This document shows, one piece after another, positions 1-11,500 of a stretch of DNA of 64,000 bases (the first letter of the stretch is position 1; each line of letters opens with the position of its first letter). This DNA comes from Strigops habroptila. Lineage: Eukaryota > Chordata > Aves > Psittaciformes > Psittacidae. Where the stretch lies: positions 101,362,743 through 101,426,742 of the forward strand of contig NC_044278.2 of NCBI RefSeq assembly GCF_004027225.2. Reading direction: 5' to 3'. The position numbers and the translations under genes were made by a program. The notes beneath the pieces were generated by a model. The model was not told the DNA's origin, did no database searches, and was given only the letters and a program-made list of their open reading frames with translations.

Positions 1-3000
1 GCAATATAGATGTCATGGTAGATCCTGTGGAGTTACCAGATAGAGCAATGCGTACTGCATCCCCTATTTCTTTGGATATCCACGTCCCATAAATTCACAT
101 TATTTTCCTGTTTTGTGAAGATAATACTATGTTAGGATTTCTAATATCAGGGACTGTGTTGGTGTTAAGGTGTGTTCTACATATTCAGAAGCAGGTGGTT
201 TAGCCTGTGTTGCAGGTACGGATAGAGTCCTGTATAAAGGATCAGAGTACAGGTCAGAGTGATGTTTGTGTATTGTATTTTTTCAGAAAACATAAAGATA
301 AGTGAATAGCAGCTCTACACTGTACTGTATAGAGCCAGCACTGTACCTGGCTTAAGGAATCTTTCCAATTTAACATGTAGCATTGAGGGCTGTCTGCCCT
401 TGCATGTAAGGGAATGTAACTTGTTGAATCGTCCGGGCTGGATAAAACAGGCAGAAGGGAATCTCGGATATTTTTCATCATTTTATGCCTGGTTGGATTC
501 TGTCTGTTCAGGTGTAGAAGTCTAATAGAGGTGTCAGCTTCAGAAGCTTACCCGCCTCTAGACTGAAGTCAGAGAAGCCGTGTACTAACGCCCTTAGAGG
601 AGAGTGTCTGTGAAGGTGGCAGGAGCACTGTAAGGAGCATTATTAGAAGCAGCTGATAACTCGTACCGTGGTGGTGGACTTGAGTGTACAATCACATAAA
701 TGGTCTGGAGATTTTGGAGAGGGATGGAATATTTGAAGCAATGTTTCCAGAAAATTGAAGGGATAAGTGGATGTTACACTGCATGTTGTGCTCTCAGCAA
801 AGCAAACATCTCAACAGGTCAGTGACTTCAGAAATAGTACAGTTCTGGAAGAACATTTCTTCAACTCCTTTTTGCTGTTGAAGCTGAACATAGTTCCCAT
901 CTTTCTGAAACTCTGGAGGCACTTAAAGAAGTTACATACTTGTAGATAAGGAATAAGATGCAAAAGGAATCATAAATGTCATAATAGTAAATAATTTACA
1001 TTACTGTTACCATGAAACAGTTACTCTCTATACACATTTTCACTGTAAGAAAATGTTCATGGCATACTGATCAGCAGAAGAAAAGTCCGCACTGATGTAT
1101 CTTCATCAGTTTTTCCCACTTTATGAGCTGAACAGTGTGGGTATACACTTTTGCTATGGAAATAAGTTTTCTTGGATACTTTACTGTGTAACAGCTAATT
1201 CCTGAAGAAGAGTACAAATTTTAGTGTTATCCATTATACAGATAAAAGCACTGTGTAAGTGCTGAGCCTGATTTAAGAACCTATCAGCTCTAGAAATGAT
1301 GGAATTGTCTGCAGGGCTCATATGTCAACAAAAATCAGCTGGTTCACACATGAAGCCTGGCAAGGAAATTACTGCAGTGGCACCAGTGCCATCCCTGCTC
1401 CCTGCCTGCCTCTCCCAGACCCCTCCATTTAGCCAGCTCAGGCTACCTTGTCCAGCTGCTGCTTCTCCACAGTTACCACTCACACATCAAGACTAGCCAG
1501 CCACTCATCCATGCTGAAAGGACAAATGGCCTTCCAAAGCCCTGTTCGCTAGGTAAGGCTTGCTAGCAGAAGAGAACCAGCAATATACGCAGATTACTTG
1601 GCACAGTCTGAGCAAATCCAGCCAGAAAGGTAAAGCAAAGCACATTCTGTGCATTGTTACTATTTGCAGACATGCTAGGTCTCATTTCTTTGAATGGAGT
1701 CTTTCTCTTCCAGAAATTATTCTAAGGAAATATTTAAAGTATCTCCTGAAGATTTTAAATAAGACACCATAGAGAAAAAATTGGTTACAAGTCTGCACCT
1801 AATAAGCAATTGAGAATTATATTCATCTGGGCTGTGTAGAGGCTGGCATCGCAGCCTCAGGAAAACGGCAAATACAGCCAGTGCTCTTTCCAAGTGCACT
1901 GTGAACAACCTACCCGCTGTGTGGCTGGAAGTGTTGGAAAACAGCAGTGACAACCCGAATCACCAGCAGTTCCAGCAAGTGCCCAGGTGCCCTGTCTCTG
2001 CAGATGTTTTGCTCTCATTTTGAGCTAGAAATGTAACAATTTTGTTGAGAAAGGTTTCCAGATCTCATTAAAAATAGCCTAATAGTAGCTTTGGATTTGA
2101 CTAACAAGGCAGTTTTCATTGTGCTGTTTTCACTATAATATTCCCTCAATTTTGACCTGAAGAAACAATGATCTCGTTCCTTGGGAAGGAGGATGAAGTG
2201 ACAAAATCCGGAGGCATTGGATCTCTTCATTGTCAAAGCAAGCTATGAAATCTTCTGCCTTCCAGCCAAAACCATTGGGAGTAAGCAGTGTCCTTCACAG
2301 AAAGCAAAATTTGTAAGAGAAGGTGGTGGCATGGAACAGCAGCCTCCTTGCCCAGGGGATGTGCGCTGCCCCACATCTTGTGTCTGCTGCGCCTCCTGGA
2401 ATTGATGCAAGCTCCTTTTCTCACCTCTGTCAGCAACCACAGCGATGAAGTGGGCAGAGACTTTCTGAGGTCTGGCTCTTTGTATACTGTGACTTAAATT
2501 CTGCTGAAGGAGTCTCACCAAGGCATCTCACAAGGTTATTTTGGGAGCTGCATCTCTCTCTTGATCAGGCTTCACTCCTAACCAGGTGGTTTGTACTTCT
2601 TGGGATTCTCCATCCTTGTTTGTTTTTGCTGGAAGTCTTCAGCTGTGAACTGCACAGGGAATGAGCTGAAGTGAGAGGATAATTTAAAATATATAAAATA
2701 AAACGAAACTCTTTTTTCATCATTCAGTTGGAACTTTTCTGTTCCTACTCAGCAATACACTGTTTAGAAGCACAGTTCTGTCTTTGGAGAGGCCTTTCTC
2801 TGTTACTTCTAAAGCAAATGCAAAACAAAAGGATGCTTTAAAAAGAGGTCTAGAATACATAGCTGATGTTTCCATCCAAGTTCAGCTTGCTTTGCACGGA
2901 AAAGAAGTTGAACCAAAAGGCTTCTTACAAACATTTCTACTAGTTTTCAAGTAAGTAACTACAAAAGATACTGTAAAAATTGAGGTATTTGAAAACACAT

Positions 3001-4599
3001 CTAATAGAAGTCAGTCTTACTCTTGCTTTGCAATAAGACATCCAATCCGTGTGACTTTTCCCAAAGTATACTCTAGTTTGCAAAACACCAAAATTACTAA
3101 ATAGGGGTTTTGAAACTTCCTGTGTAGCTACATACTTTTTTATTATTATTATTTCTGGAGGACTCACCCTGGGCTGTTACATTTTGACCCAAATAGTCTG
3201 TGGGCAAAGCCTCTGTGTGTGAAGTCAAAGGTGGCTCATGTTATCCAAGTGATCTCAGCGACTGCACCTGTTGTTGGAGTGTAATGTAAACCAGATTTGG
3301 ACTTCAGTAAGGTTTGCAGAAGGAGGAATGTTTGTAAAGTATCAGAAGGGATGTGGCACAGCATGAACAAGAGAAGCAGCATGTACTGCTTCTGTAAAAA
3401 ATGCTGCTGTCTGCAACTGATGAGTAAACTCTTATTTCTGTCGTCAAGGGCCTCAGAAGGAACCCACTGGAATATGGAAACCTGTATGGGCCTTAGCATG
3501 TAACTAACAGACATGGAGGAAAACCCTTACAGGAGTATGTCATATAATCAGAACCTCCTTATCATTCGTATTTTGCTAGATTCTTAGCTCTAGACAACAG
3601 CTGGGAATAAATGCTTGCCTTTTCCTGCCTTTTAGGTCTGGTTTTCACAGAAGAAACTTTAAAGAAGTTCAGTATGGACAAAGCTACCAGCTCCTGCACA
3701 CTAGGCCATGTAATTGCTTGTGCTTGTTACGATTTTCCTCTGCCCCATATTCTGTGCAAAGGTTTAAACTTTGAGACAAACCAGGCAAAAAAACCTTTCC
3801 CTGAGACAAACAAAGTGCTTGTTATTGTTCATGTATTTTCACATGATTTCAGAAAGCAGAACCGCTGTCTTCATGTGTCCGTCGGCACTTGTTCACAAAT
3901 GAGGCAGTTTTAGAGTCATTACATAGAAGGCTCTTTGACTTCCCTAGGGCGCCTTGCCAAATGATTGGTAATTGTGAAGGAAGATCTGGAATTTGTTTGC
4001 CTTCTCAATGGCAATATCTTGAAAGAAGCACCAGCATGAGGTGGGGAAATGTTAGGAGGCAACAACCATAACCATGCAGCAGCAGCAACTGGCTCGGGCT
4101 TTGGATCCAGAACAGAAATTACTGGACTTTGATTACCTGAGGGGATCAGATGAGTGCATCTTAAAAGCCATTCTTCCCTCGTAACGGCAGTTATGCTGGC
4201 AATGTCATTAGCAGGTCACATTAAGAGATGCTCTGTACGATCCCTAAAAATTTTATAGGGCACCTAAACATGAAAATAGGACAAATCTTTGTGTGCCAGA
4301 CCACAAACCCTTCTGAAACTTCGTGGGTAAGAAAGGACTTAAAGAGAACATGGTAATTAAGTAGATTGTAAAAATTGACTGTTTATACATGAACATTTGT
4401 GACCATGTATCCCTCTCTTCATTCAAGTTTGTTACTTCACTAAGCACACTGATAATGCCCTTCGGGGGAGCACAGTGGTTTTGGATCTGTCAAGACAGTG
4501 CTCCTCGCAGGGCTGTTTGCACCAGTGAAGTGATGCAGATGTGAAGGGTTATTCCTTCTGTTCGATAGTCCTGTACGGAGGACTCGTATAGCGCAAGCG
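1..4599. other. Upstream intergenic DNA, no gene seen
   Basis: AT-rich sequence upstream of the CpG island. All open frames are short (about 100 codons or fewer) and none resembles a known protein. I see no splice-framed exon, tRNA or clear mobile element. In mammals USPL1 lies upstream of HMGB1 in the opposite direction, but no piece of it is recognisable here. A short TTA-rich run lies near 3138-3151. Regulatory sites may be present but cannot be called from sequence alone. Confidence 0.5.
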
Positions 4600-5204
4600 A
4601 CTGTAACAAAGCAGGGAGCGGAGTGCCGGTGGAGGACAGGTGAGATGTGGCCCAGGCTGCCAACCTTCCCCCGGCTCAGCCAGTCTCTGCTGGGGCATGG
4701 CTCCAGAAGCGCTGAGGAGTGGGGGGGCTGCCTGCCTGCACACCCCGGCCCGCTCCTTGTCAGCCAGGGGGTCAAGAAGAAAGCAAACACCTTCCGACTC
4801 CTTCTTACTCTCTGCGGGGAGCAAACACCCCGACCCCCCCCGAGCTCCCCCGCAGCGCCGTGCGCGCAGGCAGAGCGACGCGCGCAGCAGCCCGTGTGTC
4901 GGCCCGCGCCGTGCGACGGCAAAGCCGGGCGAGAGGCGCCGGGAAACGCGGGCTCGTTTCCCCGAGCCCCGCTGTGCCTCCTTTTCCACGTCCGTGGAAC
5001 GGGACGGCGCGGGAAGCGCTCGCCGCGCCGGTGTCCCGCTGCCCCCGGGCCGGCGGGGGTCCGGCCGGGGGCTGCCCCGGGCGCGGGGGGGCCGCGGCGC
5101 GGCGGGCAGGGCAGTGCCGGCCCGCGCTGCTCTCGGTCGGCGGCGCGGCATCAAGCCGCTGCCTCAGAACTCCGGCTCCCGCCGCCGCCCGGCTCCCTCC
5201 GCTC

Positions 5205-5380
5205 ACTTTTATATTTGCGCGCCCTTTCAATCCTCAGTGACGTGTCCCGCGCCGCGCCCAATCGGCGGAGCTCTCTGGTCAGGACAATGGAAGGGCCTCG
5301 GCCAATCGGCGCGGCGGCTGGCTTGGCGGCAGCCAATGGGGATGGGGCTGTGTTGAGAGTAATGTTACCAGCGTTGAGAG
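5205..5380 (+). promoter_or_regulatory. HMGB1: HMGB1 core promoter: half-CRE and three CCAAT boxes
   Basis: A half cAMP-response element TGACGT lies at 5238-5243. It is followed by three CCAAT boxes in the same orientation at 5258-5262, 5302-5306 and 5333-5337, spaced 44 and 31 bp. The last lies about 40 bp before the likely transcript start. No TATA box is in the expected place. CCAAT boxes of this kind are bound by NF-Y and are typical of proliferation-linked housekeeping promoters. The next 160 bp resemble the HMGB1 noncoding first exon, which sets the direction of transcription. The exact transcription start is inferred, not visible. Confidence 0.75.
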
Positions 5381-5533
5381 TGTGAGGAGGCTGCGTATCG
5401 ATCCCGCTCTCACAGCCATTGCGGTGCACCGGGCTACACAGGGACCCAGGCAGCGCTGGGGCCGGGCGGGCGGCCGGGGTAGCGTCTCTGGGGCTCGGGA
5501 CCGAGCGAGGGCTGCGTGCCGACTCTGACACGG
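5375..5533 (+). other. HMGB1: HMGB1 noncoding exon 1 (5' UTR)
   Basis: The segment from about 5375 matches, as far as I recall it, the first exon of mammalian HMGB1 mRNA, including the stretch around AGTGTGAGGAGGCTGCG and the later CTCACAGCCATTGC. It ends at a strong donor, CGG|GTGAGT, with the intron beginning at 5534. There is no ATG in the exon, so there are no upstream open reading frames before the start codon in exon 2. The 5' end is approximate (plus or minus about 15 bases), because the start site was placed by resemblance and not by a fixed signal. Confidence 0.75.
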
Positions 5534-8410
5534 GTGAGTACGCGCCGGGGGCCGCCGGGCCGGCCGGGCGCGCTCGCCCTCTCGCTCGCAGCCGGGCGGT
5601 GAGCCGGCGCTGGCCGCCGTGCCGCCGCCGCTGCCTGCCCGCGGAGCGCCGAGGCAGCGCCGGCTCGGGCGCCGGCACACAAAGGCGAGCCGAGCTGTGC
5701 CCGGGAGACCCTTCCCCGGCGGAGAGCCCCCCCCCCGGCCGGGGCGGGGCGGGGGCGCCAGGGGCGCGGGCGGCGGGCGACTTCGGAAGCGGGGCGGCGG
5801 GAGGGAAGGAGGGAAGGAAGACGGGCGAAGGCAGCCGCTCGGGTGGGGAGGCGTGGGGCCGGGGGTCGCCCGCCGCAGGGGGCGCGGGCCGCGCCGTGCC
5901 CCGCCGTAAGCCGCTTACGGTACCTCGCCGTAGCCATCGCTGCGGCGGCGGGGCAGCCGGCGGGCACAGGCGCGGCGAGGTGGCGGGGGGCTTCGGGCGG
6001 GCCGCGCCGCGCTGCCGGCCGCCGGCGGGGCCGCGGGGAGCGCGGGGGCAGCGGGGCGCGGGCCGGGGAGCCGCTGGCCCCGCGGCCGCCCGGCTGTAAC
6101 ATGGCTGACGGGAGCCGCGAGCGAGAAAACAAGGCGAGCGGCAGCAGAGCAGAGAGGCGCTCGGGCGGGCGGGGGCGCAGTTCGGGGGAACTTTTTTTTT
6201 CGCAGCCGCTGCCGCTCGCCCCGGCGCGGGGCCCCGCGGGCCAGGGGCTGCGCGGCTCGCCGGGGCGCGGAGCGAGCGGGGGTCCCCGCCGGGGCTCTGC
6301 CCGCGCCGCCGGGGCTCGGGCAGGCGCTGGAAGCGCGCCGGCCTCCCCCCCCCGCATCCCCCCGCCTCAACCCCCCGCTCCCACCCACCTCCCCCCGTCT
6401 CCCTCCCGCCCGCCCTCCCCCGGCTGCAATGGCTGAGCGTGTGCGCCAGGGTAGCGGGCGCGCTCACACAAAGGGAAGGGAAGGGAGGAAGGAGCCATGT
6501 TCTCTGCGCCGCGGCGGGCGCGGGCGACGCCAGCAGCGGCCATTCCGCGCCGCCCAGCCGCTGCCGCCGCCGCGGCCCCGCGGGACGGGGGTCGCCGCCC
6601 GGCCCAGCCGCGGCCCCTCAGCGGGGGTCCCGCGGCGTGGCCTGCCCGTCCCGCCCGCCGGGTCGCGGGGGGGTGTGGTGGCGGGGAAGGGGGGGGCGGG
6701 CGGCTCGGTCTGCTCAGCGCACAAAATGGAAGGAGACTCGCCGGCGGGTGACCTCCTCCGCCAGGAGCCTGCGCCATGGCGGCCGCCACCGCCGCTGCGG
6801 CGGCGCAGGCCGCGCCTCGCCTCGTCTCAACGGGCAGGCCTCATGGCGGCGGAGAGCGCGGCAGGCCCGGGGCGGCGCGCCCCGCCGCGGGGCCACGGGG
6901 GCGGTGGCCGGGAGGGCGCTTTGTCCCGGGGCTGCGAGCGCCGGCCGGGACCGGGGGTCGCCGCCTGCGGGCAGCCGCAGCCCCGGGTGCCGGCACCGGG
7001 CATGTGCTCGCTGCCCGCGGGCTGCGAGCCCTCGTGTGAACGCGAAATAAAACTTGCACAGCTCCTCCGTCATAACCGGACTGCGGGTTTTTTTCCTTAT
7101 TATTTTATTTTTCTTCATTTTTGTTTCTCCTCCCTCACCCCCAGCAGGTCTCTTGAGGGACTTGTGAAGTTTTTCCTCAGCCCCCCTCGCAGGGAGAGCG
7201 TCCAAAATGGCGGGAAGGAGGCTTTAAACGCCAACTCACTGTCGCAGCGCCGGGGTCGCGGTGCTTGCTGCTTCCCACAGCCTGTGGAACACCCCTGCTC
7301 CGGCCCCACGGCCCTTCCGCCTGCCCCCCAGCCGCTAGCCGAGCCCTGGGTGCCGGCTGGCTCTGTAAACGTCTCCATGGCACGCGGGAGCCGCTCCTGG
7401 TTCTTCAGCCCTCTTGTTTACTTGATAGAAACTTCAAACCGGACGTGTTTAGTCACAGAGCAGAAATCTGTTTCTGTCTATCCGCCAAACCGATAGGAAA
7501 TACTGCTTCTGTGGCAACACGGGCAGGCAGTGCGTGCCACTGGTTTTTTTCTGTCTTAAACATTTCTTTCCTTTCAATTCCTGCTCGAGAGCAGAGTTTG
7601 TCCGTGTGCAAGTGGCTTTTTCCAGGGAGCTATGAAGAAATACTCTGAATGTCTGACTTGGGTGTGAAAGTTCCAGGAAGGTATTTTTCCTTCCCTCTCA
7701 GTCCCTGAAAGAGTCAGATCGTCCTCGTGGGGAGCGCAGCTCTGCCAGTCGTATGTAAATGTCATACTTTCAGCGTCCCTGGCGTGGTTATGACATGTTT
7801 GAGTGTGGTGTTTCATTCCTGTATTTCTAGGTACACGTACAAAGAGAGAATAGGTTCTTGCCGTACACATAAAGGAGGGTGATAACTTATGGCAAACAAA
7901 ATTTAAAAAAATAGTACACATATTTTGTAAATGAGCATTCAAGGCCGTCAGGGGACAGGGATAGAAACACAGGCTGTGGGAAGAGAGAATTCAGTAACCC
8001 AGAGAGACAGCTGAGACAGGGTAGTCTGGTACTTTTTTCCTCCTTTCATTACAATTTATTTCTTTCAAGCATATGATTGATAGCCTAGCAGTGATCACCA
8101 TGGACTGCAGTTTCCACTGCAGTACTTGCCTTCAGATTGCTCAGAAGGGGCATTTTTGTTTGCAGGGGACCAGAAGTGCATGTTTTGAAGGCCCTTTGAG
8201 CTGTCAGGTTTCTTGCATCCAGGTCACCCCAAACAGTGGTGGCAGAAATCTTACTAAATTACCTAGAAGAGAAACTTCTTCCCAGTGTATGATTTTGGAA
8301 TACTGCTCCGACGGGTTGTGTTTGGCCTGATCCTTTGTTGTTGCTTATACTTCCCACCTTGGTTTGTAGAAAGTACAAGTTTTAAAGGTGTCTTTTTCGC
8401 TTTGTTACAG
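5534..8410 (+). other. HMGB1: HMGB1 intron 1
   Basis: Runs from donor GTGAGT at 5534 to an acceptor ending TTTGTTACAG at 8410. The first 1.8 kb is GC-rich CpG island; the rest is AT-rich. An AATAAA at 7046-7051 followed by a T-rich run from about 7086 could act as an early poly(A) signal for short promoter-proximal transcripts. I see no conserved coding exon inside. Confidence 0.75.
6095..7215 (+). promoter_or_regulatory. Cluster of YY1-like ATGGC motifs in intron 1 CpG island
   Basis: ATGGC or ATGG cores occur at 6101, 6429, 6494 (reverse strand), 6726, 6776, 6843 and 7208. The last, AAAATGGCGG at 7204-7213, is close to the full YY1 consensus. Such sites usually lie just downstream of transcription starts in CpG-island promoters, so this half of the island may hold a second start region or an enhancer-like block. 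Occupancy cannot be told from sequence. Confidence 0.4.
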
Positions 8411-8573
8411 AAAATCGTCCAAAATGGGCAAAGGCGATCCTAAGAAGCCGAGAGGTAAAATGTCTTCATACGCCTTCTTTGTGCAAACCTGCCGGGAGGA
8501 GCACAAGAAGAAACATCCAGATGCTTCAGTGAACTTTTCAGAGTTCTCAAAAAAGTGCTCAGAACGGTGGAAG
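8411..8573 (+). CDS. HMGB1: HMGB1 exon 2 (first coding exon, start codon at 8424)
   Basis: The exon follows acceptor TTTGTTACAG and ends at donor AAG|GTAGGA. Its first 13 bases are 5' UTR. Coding bases 8424-8573 give residues 1-50, starting [19 protein letters not shown] and ending at SERWK. This is the basic N-terminus and the first two helices of HMG box A, with Cys23 and Cys45 and the first nuclear localisation segment. The intron lies in phase 0. Confidence 0.97.
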
Positions 8574-11500
8574 GTAGGAATAACTGCTTAAAAATCCCCC
8601 TGGGGACCCATGTTAGCATCCCCTGATGATTTCTTTTAGTCGAAAGCCTAAGCGACTGCTTTGTGCGAAACACTATTCGAGACTGTAAATTATTTCTTTT
8701 AAAGTTTGGGATTTAGATAAGTATGAAGCGTAGTTATAAGGTGAGTGGTAACAGTCCACTCTTCTTGCCTTACCTTTAGTTCCCACAACTGATACTTTGG
8801 AATGGACTTGGATATGCTTTTCAATCTTCAAGTACCATTCCAATCCTTATGGGTCCTTTCCAACTTGACATGCTCTATGATTCTAATTGCCTTCCAGACT
8901 ATGTCTTCTAAGGAGAAAGGGAAGTTTGAAGATATGGCAAAGGCCGACAAGCTTCGTTATGAAAAAGAAATGAAAAACTATGTACCACCTAAGGGGGAAA
9001 CAAAAAAGAAGTTCAAGGATCCAAATGCACCGAAGAGGCCTCCGTAAGTAGATTTCTGGTTTTAGCTTATCCTGTTCAGGACCATCATACTGGAGTGTTT
9101 CTATAAAATTATCATACTATCCTGGTTTAGGAGCTTCAGAAATACAAAGATGACATTGATTTTCCTGGCCAAAGAGCGTAAAGAGAGGTTGAAATTTTAG
9201 TTACAAATACTAGGTCTTTATTTCCAGGCTGATGTGTTAGCAAGGCTGGAATAATGTCAGCCTCTGAAAGTAGATACAAAAATCAACGACGTGTGGTTCA
9301 GATTTTTCTAATTTCTGTTAAGAGTGTAATTCTAGTGTAAAATGGCAGTAAAATACTTCAAGCCCTGCTCTCCCCACCTGCTTGAGCAGAGTTTTTGATT
9401 GGCAGCTCACTTAAAATTACAGGCTTTTACACAGAACAGGTTAGAGGGATGATCTTGCACAAAACCAGCTTGGGGAATTAAAACTTTGGTCACTACATAA
9501 ACACAACTGACTTCAGGTTCACCTCTTACTCAGCATCAGTACTTAGTAGCAATACCGTGGTCGTCTGTGTGTTGATTAAATGGAGCTAATGCTGAAGGGA
9601 ACGGAGAAGTTCCAGTAGAAGCGAATGTTATTACTTGGGCTGATGCTGTCAGCTGGAAATACTAAGTTCTGTAACAAATATTGCAGCTTCTCCATCTTTA
9701 ACGGTTCTGACATAACATTTGCTCCTCTGGCATCATTCACTTTTTCTCTTTTGAGATGTTGTCAGCATATGGTATTTAAATTTGCCCTTCTGGGGGTCCT
9801 GCTGAAAATGAGACCAAATGTATGGCATTACTTAAAAAACAAGGATGCATTAAGTTTTCAAAGTAGTTTTTTCAGTTTTATTGCTTTCCATTGTCATTAA
9901 CATTTGTCTCGCTTGTAGGTGCTTTTCCAAAATACTCTTAAGGAACATCAACTAGGGTCACAAAACTTTCTCTTATAGTGAAGTCTAAAATTAAAATATT
10001 TTCTCTTTTTTTCCTCTTTAGTTCGGCTTTCTTCTTGTTTTGCTCTGAGTTTCGTCCAAAAATCAAAGGAGAACATCCTGGTCTGTCCATTGGGGATGTC
10101 GCAAAGAAACTGGGAGAGATGTGGAACAACACCGCTGCAGATGATAAACAGCCTTATGAAAAAAAGGCTGCCAAACTGAAGGAGAAGTATGAAAAGGTAA
10201 CGTTGACATTTATGGAGATGGTTTGGGGAGGTCAAGCCTTAATTTAGAGGGTTTTTTTTTCCCTTCTTGTATACTCTGATGCAGCAACTTATAATATGCC
10301 AGTGACAAATTTGATCATATTTATTGGGGAAAATACCCTCAAAATAAGGAGGCCTGAGGTTTGTTACCACAACACTAAGTTTCAGTCCCTTGTGTTGAGC
10401 TGTTTGCATTCATCTGTAATTCGGGACCATCAGTGATGGTTTAATGGATGCCATGGTGTCTGTGTCGTTATTAAAACCAGAGGTCACAGCAGTGTCTGAG
10501 TTAGGTTGGTAGCATTAAGTAATGCCAGTAAAGAATAAATTGGTTCTCCCTAATTTGGAGAGATTGATGAGCATCCCTGAATGTTAAGATAACTGATACA
10601 CATAGATGCTTGCTTAAATTTATTCTTGGGATAATGTCAGAACACTAAGGAGATGCTGGTTTTAGACATGTGTTTTTCCAGTACCTGGTGTGTGTCCAGC
10701 TCCTTTGTAGTAATTAACATAGTTAATAATACATATGAAGCAGCATGTCATACCATTGCTTGAGTTATTAAAGCTAAATCCCCCCATCATGATGGGAGCT
10801 GTGCAACTGTGTTGCACGCACAGGATAGCACTGTGTGTGTTTTTATTTCCAGAGGCAGATTCCCATCCCAACACAAGGAAACGAAGGGAGGAGGGGATAT
10901 ATGTTAGCATCCCTGATGATGCTTTACAATGGGTCGGCAGCCACCTATAGCTAACATATACCAATATACATAGCCGTTTGTGTGCTGTGACCTTCTTCTG
11001 GTATTTCTCCTGCTGGCAAGCAAAATAACTTTAAAATTACAGCATTGTAGTGATCAAGGTGGCTCCTTTGAGTCCTAATTATGTGCTGGAGAGGAATTGC
11101 AGATCTCGAAGCTTTCCCACATTGTTCTTCCTGTGCAGCTTAAACTCTTCAGCGTGGTAATTGTTTGTACGTACAGCCGAGGCAACTCACGGGAGACTTT
11201 TTAAATGGTAGAATTATTAATCTTTATTCCCAGGTATTGATCTCCACTAGCACTGTCTGTATTTCATAGAATTAGAAATGGGGTTTCACTGCTTGACTTG
11301 GTGTATATCGTATCTTCTACAAATTCCATGCTGAGCTTTGAGGGAGTCTGTGGGAACTGCGAGATCAGTGGTGTAATGTTTGCTGGGGGGGAATACTGGA
11401 AGGTTTGGGCCATGTGCGTAAATGTGTTGACGTTTCTCTGTTGCTGGTATTTTTCAGTCCTGTAGATCGATTCTGTTACGTAATTGTTTTTGTTATTTTG

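Larger units (their letters stand above)
4600..7350. promoter_or_regulatory. CpG island spanning HMGB1 promoter, exon 1 and 5' part of intron 1
   Basis: Base composition changes sharply to very GC-rich with dense CpG from about 4.6 kb and falls back after about 7.35 kb, in contrast to the AT-rich flanks. The island contains the CCAAT-rich promoter, noncoding exon 1 and a downstream GC-rich block with ATGGC-type motifs. Long open frames exist here in several frames on both strands (one of 438 codons). They are a by-product of the low frequency of AT-rich stop codons in such DNA and look like low-complexity Gly/Ala/Arg/Pro sequence, not proteins. CpG islands of this size normally mark constitutively active promoters, which fits the ubiquitous expression of HMGB1. 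Confidence 0.9.

Noticed and set aside
5151-6467. A 438-codon open frame on the minus strand in the CpG island, with other long frames on both strands between 4.4 and 7.5 kb
   Set aside because: GC-rich DNA lacks stop codons by composition. The products are Ala/Gly/Arg/Pro-rich with no domain, several frames are open at once, and exon 1 of HMGB1 lies here on the other strand.
10560-10585. C-box and D-box like strings (TGATGA, CTGA) in intron 4, and TGATGATG near 10914
   Set aside because: Spacing is too short or the D box and terminal stem are missing, so no C/D snoRNA is supported.
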